64,000 bases of DNA from an uncultured Cellulomonadaceae bacterium (GCA_947495165.1 CANLXM010000001.1:1302001-1366000); one strand, 5' to 3'; shown: positions 22,235 to 30,995, numbered from the stretch's first letter. The notes: generated by a model from the letters alone, not told the origin. Numbers and translations are program-made.

Positions 22235-23133
22235 CCTCGCTCGCGTTCTCCAAGGGCCACGGCACGCAGAACGACTTCGTGCTGCTGGCCGACGCCGACG
22301 CGGAGCTAGACCTGACCGCCAACCTCGTCCGGGCCCTCGCGGACCGCCGAGGCGGGCTCGGGGGCGACGGCGTCATCCGCGTGGTGCCGACGTCCGCCGT
22401 GCCGGAGGGCGCCGCGGTCCTGGCGGCGGACCCCACCGCGCGCTGGTTCATGGACTACCGCAACGCGGACGGCTCGATCGCCCAGATGTGCGGCAACGGG
22501 GTGCGCGTGTTCGCCGCGTTCCTCGAGCACCTCGGGCTGGCGGACCTGAGCGACGGCGCGCCGCTCGCGATCGGGACGCGTGCTGGGGTCCGGCACGTCC
22601 GCCGCGAGGAGGTCGGGTACTACGCGGTCGGCATGGGGACTTGGCGACTGCCAGGCGGGACCGAGGCTGTGGAGCGCGGCGCCGACGCCCTCGTCCAGAC
22701 CGCCGGCATCGCGGACGAGCGGCCCGCGCTCAGCGTCGACATGGGGAACCCGCACACGGTCGTCGCGCTCGCGGACGCGGCCGAGCTCGCTGCGGCGGAC
22801 CTCACCGCGGCGCCCGTCGTGACGCCCGTGCCGCCGGAGGGGACGAACGTCGAGTACGTCGTGGCGCTCGACGCCGACGCGTCGGCCGGTCACGCGCGCA
22901 TGCGGGTGCACGAGCGGGGCGTCGGGGAGACGCGGTCGTGCGGGACCGGCGCCTGCGCGGCCGCCGTGGCTGTCCGCACCTGGGCCGGAGCAGGCGCGCC
23001 GAGCACCTGGTACGTGGACGTGCCCGGGGGGACGGTGCGCGTGCGGCTCGCCGACGACGGCACGACCGAGCTGGCAGGGCCGGCGCGCCTGGTCGCCCAC
23101 GGGACCGTCGACCTGGCCGCGCTCGTCGGCTGA
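22231..23133 (+). CDS. dapF: Diaminopimelate epimerase (DapF)
   Basis: The 300-residue PLP-independent racemase converts LL- to meso-diaminopimelate. Both catalytic cysteines are present: Cys87 in AQMCGNG and Cys237 in RSCGTGACA. The N-terminal FSKGHGTQNDFV block is typical. The start overlaps miaA as ATGA. Because the MurE in this window does not carry the diaminopimelate-type loop, the product here may serve lysine (and ornithine-independent) biosynthesis rather than direct entry into peptidoglycan; this is inference. Confidence 0.95.
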   Translation: MTSLAFSKGHGTQNDFVLLADADAELDLTANLVRALADRRGGLGGDGVIRVVPTSAVPEGAAVLAADPTARWFMDYRNADGSIAQMCGNGVRVFAAFLEHLGLADLSDGAPLAIGTRAGVRHVRREEVGYYAVGMGTWRLPGGTEAVERGADALVQTAGIADERPALSVDMGNPHTVVALADAAELAAADLTAAPVVTPVPPEGTNVEYVVALDADASAGHARMRVHERGVGETRSCGTGACAAAVAVRTWAGAGAPSTWYVDVPGGTVRVRLADDGTTELAGPARLVAHGTVDLAALVG

Positions 23134-23173
23134 CGCCCCACGACGTGCCCCCTGCGCAGCGCGGGCGGGCCTC

Positions 23174-23773
23174 CTAGGAGCGGACGTCGAGGACCCGGAA
23201 GCCCTTCGCGCTCGCGCGGCGGTCGACGTGCATGCCCAGCTCCTGCGTCAGCCACGTCGCGAGCGAGTCGGCCCCCAGGTTGCGCTGCACCACCAGGTGC
23301 GCCGAGGCATCGGCGCGCAGGCGCGGCAGCCAGGTGCGCATGAGGTCGTGCAGGACGGCCTTGCCGACGCGGATCGGCGGGTTCGACCAGCACGCCGCGA
23401 AGGCCACGTCGTCGGGAACCTCGTCCGGGCGGACCGCCGTGACGTTGGCGAGGCCTAGCCGCGCCGCGTTGCTCCGCACCAGGTCGAGGGCGCGCTCGTT
23501 CACGTCGACGGCCCACACCCGCGCCTCGGGCGCCTCGAGCGCCATGGTCAGCGCGAGGGGTCCCCAGCCGCAGCCGAGGTCCAGCAGGTCGCCCGCGGCA
23601 GGAGGATCGGGCACGTGGCGCAGCAGCACGCTCGTCCCGAGATCGATGCGTCCGGGAGAGAAGATGCCCCCGGCGGTCTCGACCTCGACGTCACGGCCCG
23701 CGAGCCGAACGGTCAGGGCGCGTCGCTCCGCCGCCGAGGCAGGCTGGGCGGTGAAGTAGTGGTCCTCGCTCAC
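23174..23773 (-). CDS. RsmC/RlmG-like class I methyltransferase
   Basis: The 199-residue protein is a class I SAM-dependent methyltransferase of the 16S/23S rRNA guanine-N2 family. It has motif I LDLGCGWG (residues 64-71), an acidic loop VWAVDVNERAL, and the catalytic motif NPPIR at 131-135. Family members usually have NPPFH, so the Ile-Arg variant is a modest departure, common in short actinobacterial members. The N-terminal inactive domain of enterobacterial RsmC is missing. The GTG at 23773 lies 7 nt after TAGAGT, suggesting a leaderless transcript. The exact rRNA target is not known. Confidence 0.82.
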   Translation of the reverse strand: MSEDHYFTAQPASAAERRALTVRLAGRDVEVETAGGIFSPGRIDLGTSVLLRHVPDPPAAGDLLDLGCGWGPLALTMALEAPEARVWAVDVNERALDLVRSNAARLGLANVTAVRPDEVPDDVAFAACWSNPPIRVGKAVLHDLMRTWLPRLRADASAHLVVQRNLGADSLATWLTQELGMHVDRRASAKGFRVLDVRS

Positions 23774-23780
23774 GGTCGAG

Positions 23781-23786
23781 ACTCTA
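23781..23786 (-). promoter_or_regulatory. -10 element for the RsmC-like gene (leaderless)
   Basis: TAGAGT on the minus strand ends 7 nt before GTG 23773. It lies just inside the end of the upstream kinase gene's reading frame, which stops at 23784, so the methyltransferase has its own promoter. Confidence 0.5.
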
Positions 23787-24266
23787 GTGCTCGTCCGGAC
23801 CCGTCGTGCCGCCCGGGATCCGCCGCAAGGGCCCCTCGGCGCCGTCGGGCACCTCGAAGTGGTCGAAGTAGCGCGCCGCGAGCGCGGGCGACAGGGGGAC
23901 GTCGTCGGCGTGGGCCCCGGTCCGTGCACGTACGCAACCCAGCGCGGTCGCGCGGTCGGTGTCCAGGTACCACGTCTCGGGTACGACGTCGGGTGCGAGC
24001 AGCGCCCGGTAGCGCGCGCGCATCTCACGTGACCAGAAGGAGAAGTCGAGCACCACGTCCGTGCCGGCAGCCACGTGCCGGAGCAGCTGGTCCTGGAGCG
24101 TCGCCTCGATCTCGGCGTGGACCGCGGGCTCGAGCGGCGTCGCGAGCCCGCGGCGCCAGATCTCCGTGTCGAACGAGAGGCGCACGAAGCCCTGCTCCTC
24201 CAGTCCGCGCGCGACGGTGGACTTCCCGGAGCCGGCGGGTCCGCACATCAGCACGACACGGGGCAT
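23784..24266 (-). CDS. Small P-loop kinase-like ATPase
   Basis: The 160-residue protein has a Walker A GPAGSGKST (residues 9-17) at the very N-terminus, then ARGLEEQGFVRLSFDTEIWRRG and VVLDFSFWSREMRARYRAL, the pattern of the AAA_33 / zeta-toxin-like small-molecule kinases. An Arg-containing lid follows (YLDTDRATALGCVRAR). The substrate cannot be read from sequence. There is no antitoxin-like gene beside it, so a zeta-toxin role is not supported. The ATG has TAGGCT 6 nt upstream, suggesting a leaderless transcript. Confidence 0.75.
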   Translation of the reverse strand: MPRVVLMCGPAGSGKSTVARGLEEQGFVRLSFDTEIWRRGLATPLEPAVHAEIEATLQDQLLRHVAAGTDVVLDFSFWSREMRARYRALLAPDVVPETWYLDTDRATALGCVRARTGAHADDVPLSPALAARYFDHFEVPDGAEGPLRRIPGGTTGPDEH

Positions 24267-24272
24267 GCGGCG

Positions 24273-24278
24273 AGCCTA
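24273..24278 (-). promoter_or_regulatory. -10 element for the P-loop kinase gene (leaderless)
   Basis: TAGGCT on the minus strand ends 6 nt before ATG 24266, with no ribosome-binding site in between. Confidence 0.5.
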
Positions 24279-24391
24279 GGGCAGCGGCGGGGACGCGGGG
24301 GTCCACAGGGACGTCACGCCCATGGTGAAAACGGTCGCGGCGTGACGAGCCGACGTGACACCCTGGGAACCTGCGAACAGAGAGGCTCCAC

Positions 24392-25891
24392 ATGACGTCC
24401 CTTCCCCCTGAGTCCGACCAGCGCGCACAGCGTGACGTCGCCGACGACGTCGTCGCGCGGGTCCTGGCGCGGGCGGGCACGGCGCGGGCCGAGGGCGTCA
24501 CGGTGCACGCGGCGCACGACGGCGACCAGCTCGACCTCGCGGAGCGCGCCGCGCTGCGTCGCGTCGCCGGGCTGTCCACGGAGCTCGAGGACGTCACCGA
24601 GGTCGAGTACCGCCAGCTCCGGCTCGAGCGCGTGGTGCTCGTCGGACTCTGGCACGGCGGCCCGTCCGGTGCTCTCGAGGCCGAGGTCTCGCTGCGGGAG
24701 CTCGCCGCGCTCGCGGAGACCGCCGGGTCGCAGGTGCTCGACGGGCTCCTGCAGCGGCGCGCAAAGCCGGACCCGGGCACCTACCTCGGTTCGGGGAAGG
24801 CGCAGCAGCTGGCGGAGATCGTCGCGGCGAGCGGTGCCGACACGGTGATCGTGGACGACGAGCTCGCTCCCTCGCAGCGCCGTGCGCTCGAGGACGTCAT
24901 CAAGGTGAAGGTCATCGACCGGACGGCACTGATCCTCGACATCTTCGCGCAGCACGCGAAGTCGCGGGAGGGCAAGGCCCAGGTCGAGCTCGCGCAGCTC
25001 GAGTACCTGCTCCCGCGCCTGCGCGGCTGGGGCGACTCGATGTCCCGCCAGGCTGGAGGTCAGGTCGGTGGCGCCGGTGCCGGCATGGGCTCGCGCGGTC
25101 CCGGTGAGACCAAGATCGAGCTGGACCGCCGGCGGATCCGCGACCGCATGGCAAAGCTGCGGCGCGAGATCGCCGCGATGGCGCCGTCGCGTGCGACCAA
25201 GCGGACGTCACGCCACCGCAACGAGGTGCCGTCCGTGGCGATCGCCGGGTACACCAACGCCGGCAAGTCCAGCCTGCTGAACGCGATCACCGGTGCCGGC
25301 GTGCTCGTCGAGAACGCCCTGTTCGCCACGCTCGACCCGACGGTCCGCCGCGCGAAGACCGAGGACGGCCGCGAGTTCACGATCGCCGACACGGTCGGGT
25401 TCGTCCGCTCGCTCCCGCACCAGCTGATCGAGGCGTTCCGGTCGACCCTCGAGGAGGTCGGTGAGTCGGACCTCCTGCTGCACGTCGTCGATGCCTCGCA
25501 CCCCGACCCGGAGGGCCAGATCGCTGCCGTGCGAGAGGTCCTCGCCGACATCCCCGGGGTGGCGGACCTGCCCGAGGTCGTCGTGCTGAACAAGGCCGAC
25601 ATCGCCGACCCCGACGTCGTCGCTCGCCTGCGCGGAACCGAGCGCAACACGCTCGTCGTCTCGGCGCACACGGGCGAGGGCGTGAGCGAGCTCATGGCGT
25701 TCATCGCGGCGTCGCTGCCGCGTCCGGCCGTCGACGTCGACGTCGTCGTGCCGTACGCGCGAGGCGAGCTCGTCGACCGGATGCACCGCGAGGGCGAGAT
25801 CGACTCCGAGGAGCACCTGGCCGAGGGGACCCACCTGCGCGGGCGGGCTTCCGCGACGCTCGCCTCCGAGCTCGCCGCCGCCGCGCGGTGA
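24392..25891 (+). CDS. hflX: Ribosome-associated GTPase HflX
   Basis: The 499-residue GTPase splits stalled 70S ribosomes under stress. The N-terminal HflX domain carries the PDPGTYLGSGKAQQL block (about 127-141) and a Gly-rich linker GGQVGGAGAGMGSRGPGETK before the G domain. G1 is AGYTNAGKSS near residue 286, G3 is DTVGFVRSLPH and G4 is NKAD. An ~60-residue N-terminal extension is longer than in E. coli HflX. A GAGAGG ribosome-binding site precedes the ATG. The stop overlaps the dinG start as GTGA. Confidence 0.95.
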   Translation: MTSLPPESDQRAQRDVADDVVARVLARAGTARAEGVTVHAAHDGDQLDLAERAALRRVAGLSTELEDVTEVEYRQLRLERVVLVGLWHGGPSGALEAEVSLRELAALAETAGSQVLDGLLQRRAKPDPGTYLGSGKAQQLAEIVAASGADTVIVDDELAPSQRRALEDVIKVKVIDRTALILDIFAQHAKSREGKAQVELAQLEYLLPRLRGWGDSMSRQAGGQVGGAGAGMGSRGPGETKIELDRRRIRDRMAKLRREIAAMAPSRATKRTSRHRNEVPSVAIAGYTNAGKSSLLNAITGAGVLVENALFATLDPTVRRAKTEDGREFTIADTVGFVRSLPHQLIEAFRSTLEEVGESDLLLHVVDASHPDPEGQIAAVREVLADIPGVADLPEVVVLNKADIADPDVVARLRGTERNTLVVSAHTGEGVSELMAFIAASLPRPAVDVDVVVPYARGELVDRMHREGEIDSEEHLAEGTHLRGRASATLASELAAAAR

Positions 25892-27924
25892 GCGTGGCGG
25901 CGCCCACGGACGACGTCCCTCGCCCGGCGTCGGCGCCTGACGTCGGGGCGTTGCTGGACGCGGTCGTCGCCGAGCTCGGTGGCTCTGCACGGGCCGGGCA
26001 GCAGACGATGGCGCGCGAGATCGCCGAGGCCATCGACTCGGACCGGCACCTGCTCGTCCAGGCGGGCACGGGAACGGGCAAGTCGCTCGGCTACCTGGTC
26101 CCGGCGGTCGCCCACGCCGTGCGCACGGGGGAGAAGGTCCTCGTCTCCACGGCGACGCTCGCGCTGCAGCGCCAGGTCATGACTCGGGACCTGCCCCTCG
26201 TGGCAGCCGCCCTGACCCCGCACCTGGCCCGACCGGCACGGGTCGCGCTGCTCAAGGGGTGGCAGAACTACGCGTGCGTGCACAAGCTGGCCGGCGGATA
26301 CCCGCCCGACGACGCGGGCACGCTCTTCACGCTCGAGTCTGAGCACCCGGCCGGTCCAGGGCCGGGGCGCGGCTCGGACGCCGGCGAGGAGTCCCTCGGC
26401 GAGCAGGTGGTGCGACTGCGCGCCTGGGCGGAGGAGACGACGACGGGGGACCGGGACGACCTGGTCCCGGGCGTGAGCGAGCGGGCATGGCGGCAGGCCG
26501 CGGTCACCTCGCTCGAGTGCCTCGGGCAGAAGTGCCCGATGCTCGACTCCTGCTTCCCCGAGCGCGCCCGCCAGGAGGCGCGCGCCGCGGACGTGGTCGT
26601 CACCAACCACGCGATGCTCGGGATCGCGGCCTCGGGATCGCCCAACGTCCTGCCCGAGCATGCGGTCCTGATCGTCGACGAGGCGCACGAGCTCGCCGAC
26701 CGCGTGACGGGCCAGGCCACGGCCGAGCTCTCCGCGGCGACGATCGAGCAGGCGGCACGGTACGCCCGGCGCCACGGTGGTGTCGCCACGACCGAGCTGG
26801 ACGCCGCGGGAGCTGCCGTCGGCTCGCTCCTGATGGGGCTGCCCGAAGGGCGCTTCCCGCACGGGCTCCCCGACGATCTCCGCTCCGCGGTCGGCGCGGT
26901 CCGCGACGCCGCGCGAGGGCTGCTGAGCGAGCTCAAGCCTGGCGCCGACAAGGACGCGGCCGTGGTGAGCGGGCTCAAGGTTGCGGCGTCGGCGATGCTC
27001 GTCCTGTTCGAGATCGCCGAGCGCATGGCTGCGGACCCGAGCGGGCACGACGTCGTGTGGAGCTCCCGGGGCGGAGAGGGCGACGGTCGTCGGGCGGGCA
27101 TCACGCGACTGTTCATCGCTCCGCTGCAGGTCGCCGGCCTGGTGCGCGAGGTGCTGCTCGGCGAGCGGACGGGGGTCTTCACCTCCGCCACGCTCAACCT
27201 CGGCGGCAGCTTCGACGCCTCGGCGCGCAGCCTCGGCCTGGCGGTCGACGGCGAGGGCACCGGCTGGCGCGGGCTCGACGTGGGGACTCCCTTCGACTAC
27301 GCCAAGCAGGGCATCCTGTACGTCGCCCGCCACCTGCCTGCCCCGGGACGCGACGGCGTCCCCGAAGCCCAGCTGGACGAGCTTGCTGAGCTGATCGAGG
27401 CTGCGGGTGGGCGGACGCTCGGGCTGTTCTCCTCGCGGCGCGGCGCGGTGGCCGCGGCCGAGGCCATGCGCGAGCGGCTCCACGTGCCCGTCCTGTGCCA
27501 GGGCGACGACCAGCTGCCGACCCTCGTCGAACAGTTCGCCGCAGACGAGGCGACCTGCCTGTTCGGCACCCTCTCGCTCTGGCAGGGCGTCGACGTGCCC
27601 GGCCCGGCGTGCCGCCTCGTCGTCATCGACAGGATCCCGTTCCCGCGTCCGGACGACCCGATCCGCTCGGCGCGCACGGAGGCCGTCGCCGCGGCCGGGG
27701 GCAACGGCTTCATGCAGGTCAGCGCGACCCATGCGGCCCTGCTGCTCGCGCAGGGGGCCGGACGTCTGATCCGTCGGAGCGACGACCGGGGCGTCGTCGC
27801 GGTGCTGGACCCCCGCCTCGCGACCGCGCGCTACGGCACCTACCTCGCTCGCTCGATGCCGCCGCTGTGGCCGACGTCCGACCGTGAGGTCGTGACGGGC
27901 GCGCTGCGTCGGCTTGCCCACTAG
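25888..27924 (+). CDS. dinG: DinG/XPD-like ATP-dependent DNA helicase
   Basis: The 678-residue superfamily 2 helicase has Walker A AGTGTGKS near residue 60, the DEAH box in LIVDEAHELADR and a C-terminal motif VI QGAGRLIRRSDD. Four cysteines, Cys130, Cys211, Cys216 and Cys222, are spaced as in the iron-sulfur cluster of XPD and DinG, so a 5'-3' helicase that resolves unusual DNA structures is likely. There is no exonuclease domain. In E. coli dinG is an SOS gene, but I find no LexA box here; it is instead coupled to hflX by a 4-bp overlap. Confidence 0.92.
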   Translation: MSVAAPTDDVPRPASAPDVGALLDAVVAELGGSARAGQQTMAREIAEAIDSDRHLLVQAGTGTGKSLGYLVPAVAHAVRTGEKVLVSTATLALQRQVMTRDLPLVAAALTPHLARPARVALLKGWQNYACVHKLAGGYPPDDAGTLFTLESEHPAGPGPGRGSDAGEESLGEQVVRLRAWAEETTTGDRDDLVPGVSERAWRQAAVTSLECLGQKCPMLDSCFPERARQEARAADVVVTNHAMLGIAASGSPNVLPEHAVLIVDEAHELADRVTGQATAELSAATIEQAARYARRHGGVATTELDAAGAAVGSLLMGLPEGRFPHGLPDDLRSAVGAVRDAARGLLSELKPGADKDAAVVSGLKVAASAMLVLFEIAERMAADPSGHDVVWSSRGGEGDGRRAGITRLFIAPLQVAGLVREVLLGERTGVFTSATLNLGGSFDASARSLGLAVDGEGTGWRGLDVGTPFDYAKQGILYVARHLPAPGRDGVPEAQLDELAELIEAAGGRTLGLFSSRRGAVAAAEAMRERLHVPVLCQGDDQLPTLVEQFAADEATCLFGTLSLWQGVDVPGPACRLVVIDRIPFPRPDDPIRSARTEAVAAAGGNGFMQVSATHAALLLAQGAGRLIRRSDDRGVVAVLDPRLATARYGTYLARSMPPLWPTSDREVVTGALRRLAH

Positions 27925-27961
27925 GCTGGGCGCAGACCGACGCCTATCCTCCGGAGGACTC

Positions 27962-28948
27962 GTGAACGACGCCGCGCCCGCCCAGCCCGAAGCCTTCTCC
28001 CGCCGGACCACGAAGCTCGCGGTCGTCGGCGCCGGCGCGGTGGGTTCGACGCTGGCGTATGCCGCCCTCATGCGTGGAGCCGCGAGGACCGTGGCGCTGT
28101 ACGACGTGAACGCCGCCAAGGTGCAGGCCGAGGCCCTCGACCTCAGCCACGGGGTGCAGTTCGTGCCCGAGGCGACGGTCGTCGGGTCGGACGACATCGC
28201 CGTCTGCGCCGACGCGGACGTCGTGGTGGTGACGGCGGGCGCGAAGCAGCGCGCGGGGCAGTCCCGGATCGACCTCGCGGAGGCCACGATCGGCCTCATG
28301 CGCACGATCCTCCCGCCGCTCGTCGAGGTCGCTCCCAACGCCATCTACATCATGGTGACCAACCCGGTCGACGTCGTCACCTACGCGTCGTTGCAGATCT
28401 CGGGCCTTCCGTCCCGACAGCTCTTCGGGTCGGGGACCGTGCTGGACTCGTCGCGGCTGCGGTACCTGATCGCTGATCACGTGGGGGTCGCCGTCCAGAA
28501 CGTGCACGCGTACATCGCGGGCGAGCACGGCGACACCGAGATCCCGCTCTGGGACTCGGCGTCGATCGGTGCCGTCCCGCTGCTCGACTGGAACCGCACG
28601 GGTCCGAAGGGCCCGTTCGACGAGGCTGCGCGCGAGGAGATCGCGCACGAGGTCGTGAACTCGGCCTACCGGATCATCGAGGGCAAGGGCGCCACGAACT
28701 ACGCCGTCGGGCTGGCAGGCACGCGGATCATCGAGGCGGTGCTCAACAACGAGCACAGCATCCTGCCGGTGTCCTCGCTGCTCCACGACTACTTCGGCAT
28801 CAGCGACGTGTGCCTGTCGGTCCCGTCGGTCGTCGGACGTCGAGGTGTCTACGACCAGCTGCAGGTTCCGTTGTCCGACGCGGAGTACGACGGGCTCAAG
28901 AAGTCCGCGGACAAGCTGCGGGCCGTCGCGCGCCAGTTCGGGTTCTGA
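27962..28948 (+). CDS. ldh: L-lactate dehydrogenase
   Basis: The 328-residue NAD-dependent enzyme interconverts pyruvate and lactate. The N-terminal Rossmann motif is VVGAGAVGSTLA, followed by TAGAKQRAGQSR, where Gln is the substrate-specificity position that marks lactate rather than malate dehydrogenase. The catalytic His189 is in GEHGDTE. A GGAGGA ribosome-binding site sits 5 nt before GTG 27962, which decides the start. It points to fermentation of pyruvate when oxygen is limiting. The gene is convergent with lexA, with a hairpin in between. Confidence 0.94.
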   Translation: MNDAAPAQPEAFSRRTTKLAVVGAGAVGSTLAYAALMRGAARTVALYDVNAAKVQAEALDLSHGVQFVPEATVVGSDDIAVCADADVVVVTAGAKQRAGQSRIDLAEATIGLMRTILPPLVEVAPNAIYIMVTNPVDVVTYASLQISGLPSRQLFGSGTVLDSSRLRYLIADHVGVAVQNVHAYIAGEHGDTEIPLWDSASIGAVPLLDWNRTGPKGPFDEAAREEIAHEVVNSAYRIIEGKGATNYAVGLAGTRIIEAVLNNEHSILPVSSLLHDYFGISDVCLSVPSVVGRRGVYDQLQVPLSDAEYDGLKKSADKLRAVARQFGF

Positions 28949-28967
28949 CTCGGCGATCGCTGGCGAG

Positions 28968-28989
28968 CCCCGCCCGGGCGCGGGCGGGG
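28968..28989. terminator. Bidirectional hairpin between ldh and lexA
   Basis: Nine-bp perfect GC arms (28968-28976 and 28981-28989) with a GGCG loop lie between the convergent stop codons. Confidence 0.7.
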
Positions 28990-28993
28990 TGCG

Positions 28994-29704
28994 TCAGAGG
29001 CTGCGCAGGACGCTGACCACGCGCCCGAGGATCTGGGCGTCGGTGCCGTCGATCGGCGCGTACGCGGCGTTCTGCGGCAGGAGCCACACCTCACGGCCGG
29101 TGCGGCGCAGGGTCTTCACGGTGGCCTCGCCGTCGATCATCGCGGCGACGATCTCGCCGTTCTCGGCGACCTGCTGCTGGCGCACGACCACCCAGTCACC
29201 GTCGCAGATCGCCGCCTCGATCATCGAGTCGCCGACCACCTTGAGCAGGAACAGGTCGCCGTCCCCCACGAGCTGACGGGGCAAAGGGAAGACGTCCTCG
29301 ACGACCTGGTCCGCGAGGATCGGCCCACCGGCGGCGATGCGACCGACCAGAGGGACATACGACGGCAGCGGACGCTCGGTGACGAGGTCGTCGCTGCGGA
29401 CTGCCTCCTGCGTGCCCGCGCCGGGGCCCGGACGGGCGGTCTGCGCGTCGTCGGCGTGCACGATCTCCATGGCGCGCGGCCGGTTCGGGTCGCGTCTGAC
29501 GTACCCCTTGCGCTCGAGGGCGGCGAGCTGGTGCTTGACGCTCGAGGGGCTGGTGAGCCCGACCGCGTCGCCGATCTCACGCATCGAGGGCGCGTAGCCG
29601 CGCGCCTCGACCGAGGCGCGGATGCACTCGAGCACGGCGCGCTGCCGTGCGGTCAGGCCCTCGGACTCGTCGTCGATCACAGCGCTGATCTGCTCGGTGC
29701 TCAC
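28994..29704 (-). CDS. lexA: SOS repressor LexA
   Basis: The 236-residue repressor has an N-terminal winged helix ([31 protein letters not shown]) and a C-terminal self-cleaving protease domain. The scissile bond is Ala125-Gly126 in RIAAGG, with catalytic Ser160 (GDSM) and Lys197 (ATVKTL). GTG 29704 is chosen over GTG 29713 because AGGAG lies 8 nt before the former and abuts the latter. The promoter reads TTGATT-N17-TAGGCT, and a LexA box overlaps the -35, so lexA represses itself. It is divergent from a LysM-domain gene. Confidence 0.97.
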   Translation of the reverse strand: MSTEQISAVIDDESEGLTARQRAVLECIRASVEARGYAPSMREIGDAVGLTSPSSVKHQLAALERKGYVRRDPNRPRAMEIVHADDAQTARPGPGAGTQEAVRSDDLVTERPLPSYVPLVGRIAAGGPILADQVVEDVFPLPRQLVGDGDLFLLKVVGDSMIEAAICDGDWVVVRQQQVAENGEIVAAMIDGEATVKTLRRTGREVWLLPQNAAYAPIDGTDAQILGRVVSVLRSL

Positions 29705-29802
29705 GCGGGGCACTCCTGTCCGTGGGTCTGGCCTAGGGCTGCGGCCGAGTCGTGTCAGTGGCTGGTGATGTGCTCAGGCCATCGGTTCTCGGGCTGCTCG
29801 TC

Positions 29803-29843
29803 AGCCTAGGGCCGTGGCCGCCGGTAATCAAACATGTGTTCGA
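29803..29843 (-). promoter_or_regulatory. lexA promoter with overlapping LexA box
   Basis: On the minus strand the -35 is TTGATT (29826-29831), then a 17-bp spacer and the -10 TAGGCT (29803-29808). TCAAACATGTGTTCGA (29828-29843, + strand) matches the SOS consensus with one change and covers the -35, so autorepression follows directly. Confidence 0.8.
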
Positions 29844-29850
29844 GCGTGTC

Positions 29851-29910
29851 TCGACATGGGCGGTCGGTCCTGCTACAAATAGAACACGCGTTCGACGAAC
29901 GTCTGTTCGA
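29851..29910 (+). promoter_or_regulatory. LysM-gene promoter with two LexA boxes
   Basis: A -35-like TCGACA (29851-29856) and -10-like TACAAA (29874-29879) are 17 bp apart. Two SOS boxes follow: TAGAACACGCGTTCGA (29880-29895) and ACGAACGTCTGTTCGA (29895-29910). They share one base and cover the transcription start, an arrangement expected to give tight repression. Confidence 0.72.
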
Positions 29911-29952
29911 GTCACCTGTGGCGCTCCCGACGGGCGCCGAGACGGAGGAATC

Positions 29953-30339
29953 ATGACCACGATCGCTTGGGGAAGCCCCAGCCAGACGCGCACGTCCCAC
30001 GCCCGACTCGCTCGCCCGGTAGCACGTCCGGTCCCCGCGGCCGGCGAAAGCCTCGTCCTCACGCGTCGGGGCCGCATGGTCGTCGTGGCACTCGTCCTGC
30101 TCGTGATGCTCGCCCTGGCGGGCCTCTTCGCCAACGGTGCGTCGGCCGACAGCCTCGGCGACCCGGTGAGCGTCGCGGTGCACACGGTGAGCCCGGGGGA
30201 GACCCTGTGGCACATCGCCGCGGCGGCGACGCCTGCGGGAGACGACGTCCGGAACACGATCGACGAGGTTCTCGCGCTCAACGCGATGTCCTCGGTGGAC
30301 CTCGCGGTGGGACAGCAGCTTCTCGTGCCGCAGCCGTGA
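29953..30339 (+). CDS. SOS-induced membrane protein with LysM domain (division-inhibitor type)
   Basis: The 128-residue protein has a ~35-residue cytoplasmic N-terminus, one transmembrane helix (about 40-62, VVVALVLLVMLALAGLF) and an extracytoplasmic LysM domain (VHTVSPGETLWHIA to VGQQLLVPQP) that would bind peptidoglycan. Three LexA boxes separate it from divergent lexA. The layout matches SOS cell-division inhibitors encoded beside lexA: ChiZ (Rv2719c) in Mycobacterium, DivS in Corynebacterium and YneA in Bacillus. I infer that it delays septation after DNA damage. A GGAGGAA ribosome-binding site precedes the ATG. Confidence 0.82.
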   Translation: MTTIAWGSPSQTRTSHARLARPVARPVPAAGESLVLTRRGRMVVVALVLLVMLALAGLFANGASADSLGDPVSVAVHTVSPGETLWHIAAAATPAGDDVRNTIDEVLALNAMSSVDLAVGQQLLVPQP

Positions 30340-30393
30340 CTGGCGGGGCGCGGCCGCTGTGCCCCCTGCGCCCGCTGCGCCCTGCGTGGTTCC

Positions 30394-30422
30394 TTGCGCG
30401 TGTCCGTTCCTGGGCCTAGATT
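30394..30422 (+). promoter_or_regulatory. Predicted nrdR promoter
   Basis: TTGCGC (30394-30399), a 17-bp spacer and TAGATT (30417-30422) form a sigma-70-type promoter about 45 bp before nrdR. Confidence 0.55.
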
Positions 30423-30466
30423 CAGCGGGTGCTCTGCAGGCACGTCTCCCAGCGTGAAGGAACCTG

Positions 30467-30964
30467 ATGCACTGCCCTTTCTGCCGCCATCAGGACTCCC
30501 GTGTCGTGGATTCTCGTACCTCCGACGACGGCGCCTCGATCCGCCGCCGCCGGCAGTGCCCCGCGTGCAACCGGCGGTTCTCCACCATCGAGACGGCGAG
30601 CCTGACCGTGGTCAAGCGATCCGGCGCCACCGAGCCGTTCAGCCGCGAGAAGATTGTCAACGGTGTGCGCAAGGCGTGTCAGGGCAGGCCGGTCAGCGAC
30701 GACGACCTCGCCCTGCTCGCGCAGCGGGTCGAGGAGACGATCCGCGGCTCCGGCAGCGCGGAGCTCGATGCGAACGAGATCGGCCTGGCGATCCTCGGTC
30801 CGCTCCGCGAGCTCGACGAGGTCGCCTACCTGCGGTTTGCCAGCGTCTACCAGGGCTTCGGCTCGCTCGAGGACTTCGACGCGGCGATCACTGCGCTCCG
30901 GGCCGACCGTGAGGCGCGTGGTCCCGACGCCGAGGACCCCGTCGAGGACAGCCCGGAGCACTGA
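30467..30964 (+). CDS. nrdR: Ribonucleotide reductase repressor NrdR
   Basis: The 165-residue zinc-finger/ATP-cone regulator represses ribonucleotide reductase genes when dATP is plentiful. The zinc ribbon cysteines are Cys3, Cys6, Cys31 and Cys34. The ATP cone spans about residues 46-136 ([19 protein letters not shown]). The C-terminal ~15 residues are acidic and variable. It stands alone; no nrd gene is in the window, so it acts in trans. NrdR following lexA is a common actinobacterial order. It is convergent with serA, with a hairpin between. Confidence 0.95.
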   Translation: MHCPFCRHQDSRVVDSRTSDDGASIRRRRQCPACNRRFSTIETASLTVVKRSGATEPFSREKIVNGVRKACQGRPVSDDDLALLAQRVEETIRGSGSAELDANEIGLAILGPLRELDEVAYLRFASVYQGFGSLEDFDAAITALRADREARGPDAEDPVEDSPEH

Positions 30965-30965
30965 C

Positions 30966-30995
30966 GGCTCCCCGCCGCTGTCGGCGGGGCGAGCC
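30966..30995. terminator. Hairpin between nrdR and serA
   Basis: Eight-bp perfect arms (30970-30977 and 30982-30989) with a CTGT loop are extended by a second short stem beyond a bulge. The site lies between convergent genes. Confidence 0.6.

Noticed and set aside
23784..24266. Zeta-toxin reading of the small P-loop kinase
   Set aside because: No epsilon-like antitoxin gene lies next to it, and the similarity is to the general kinase fold only.
25888..27924. dinG as part of the local SOS regulon
   Set aside because: No TCGAAC-N4-GTTCGA site is found before hflX or dinG, and dinG is translationally coupled to hflX.
29752..29774. GTGTCAGTG-N8-TGTGCT, resembling a RecA-NDp promoter near lexA
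   Set aside because: The -10 half does not fit TANNNT, it lies inside the lexA leader and ~190 bp from the LysM gene it points to.
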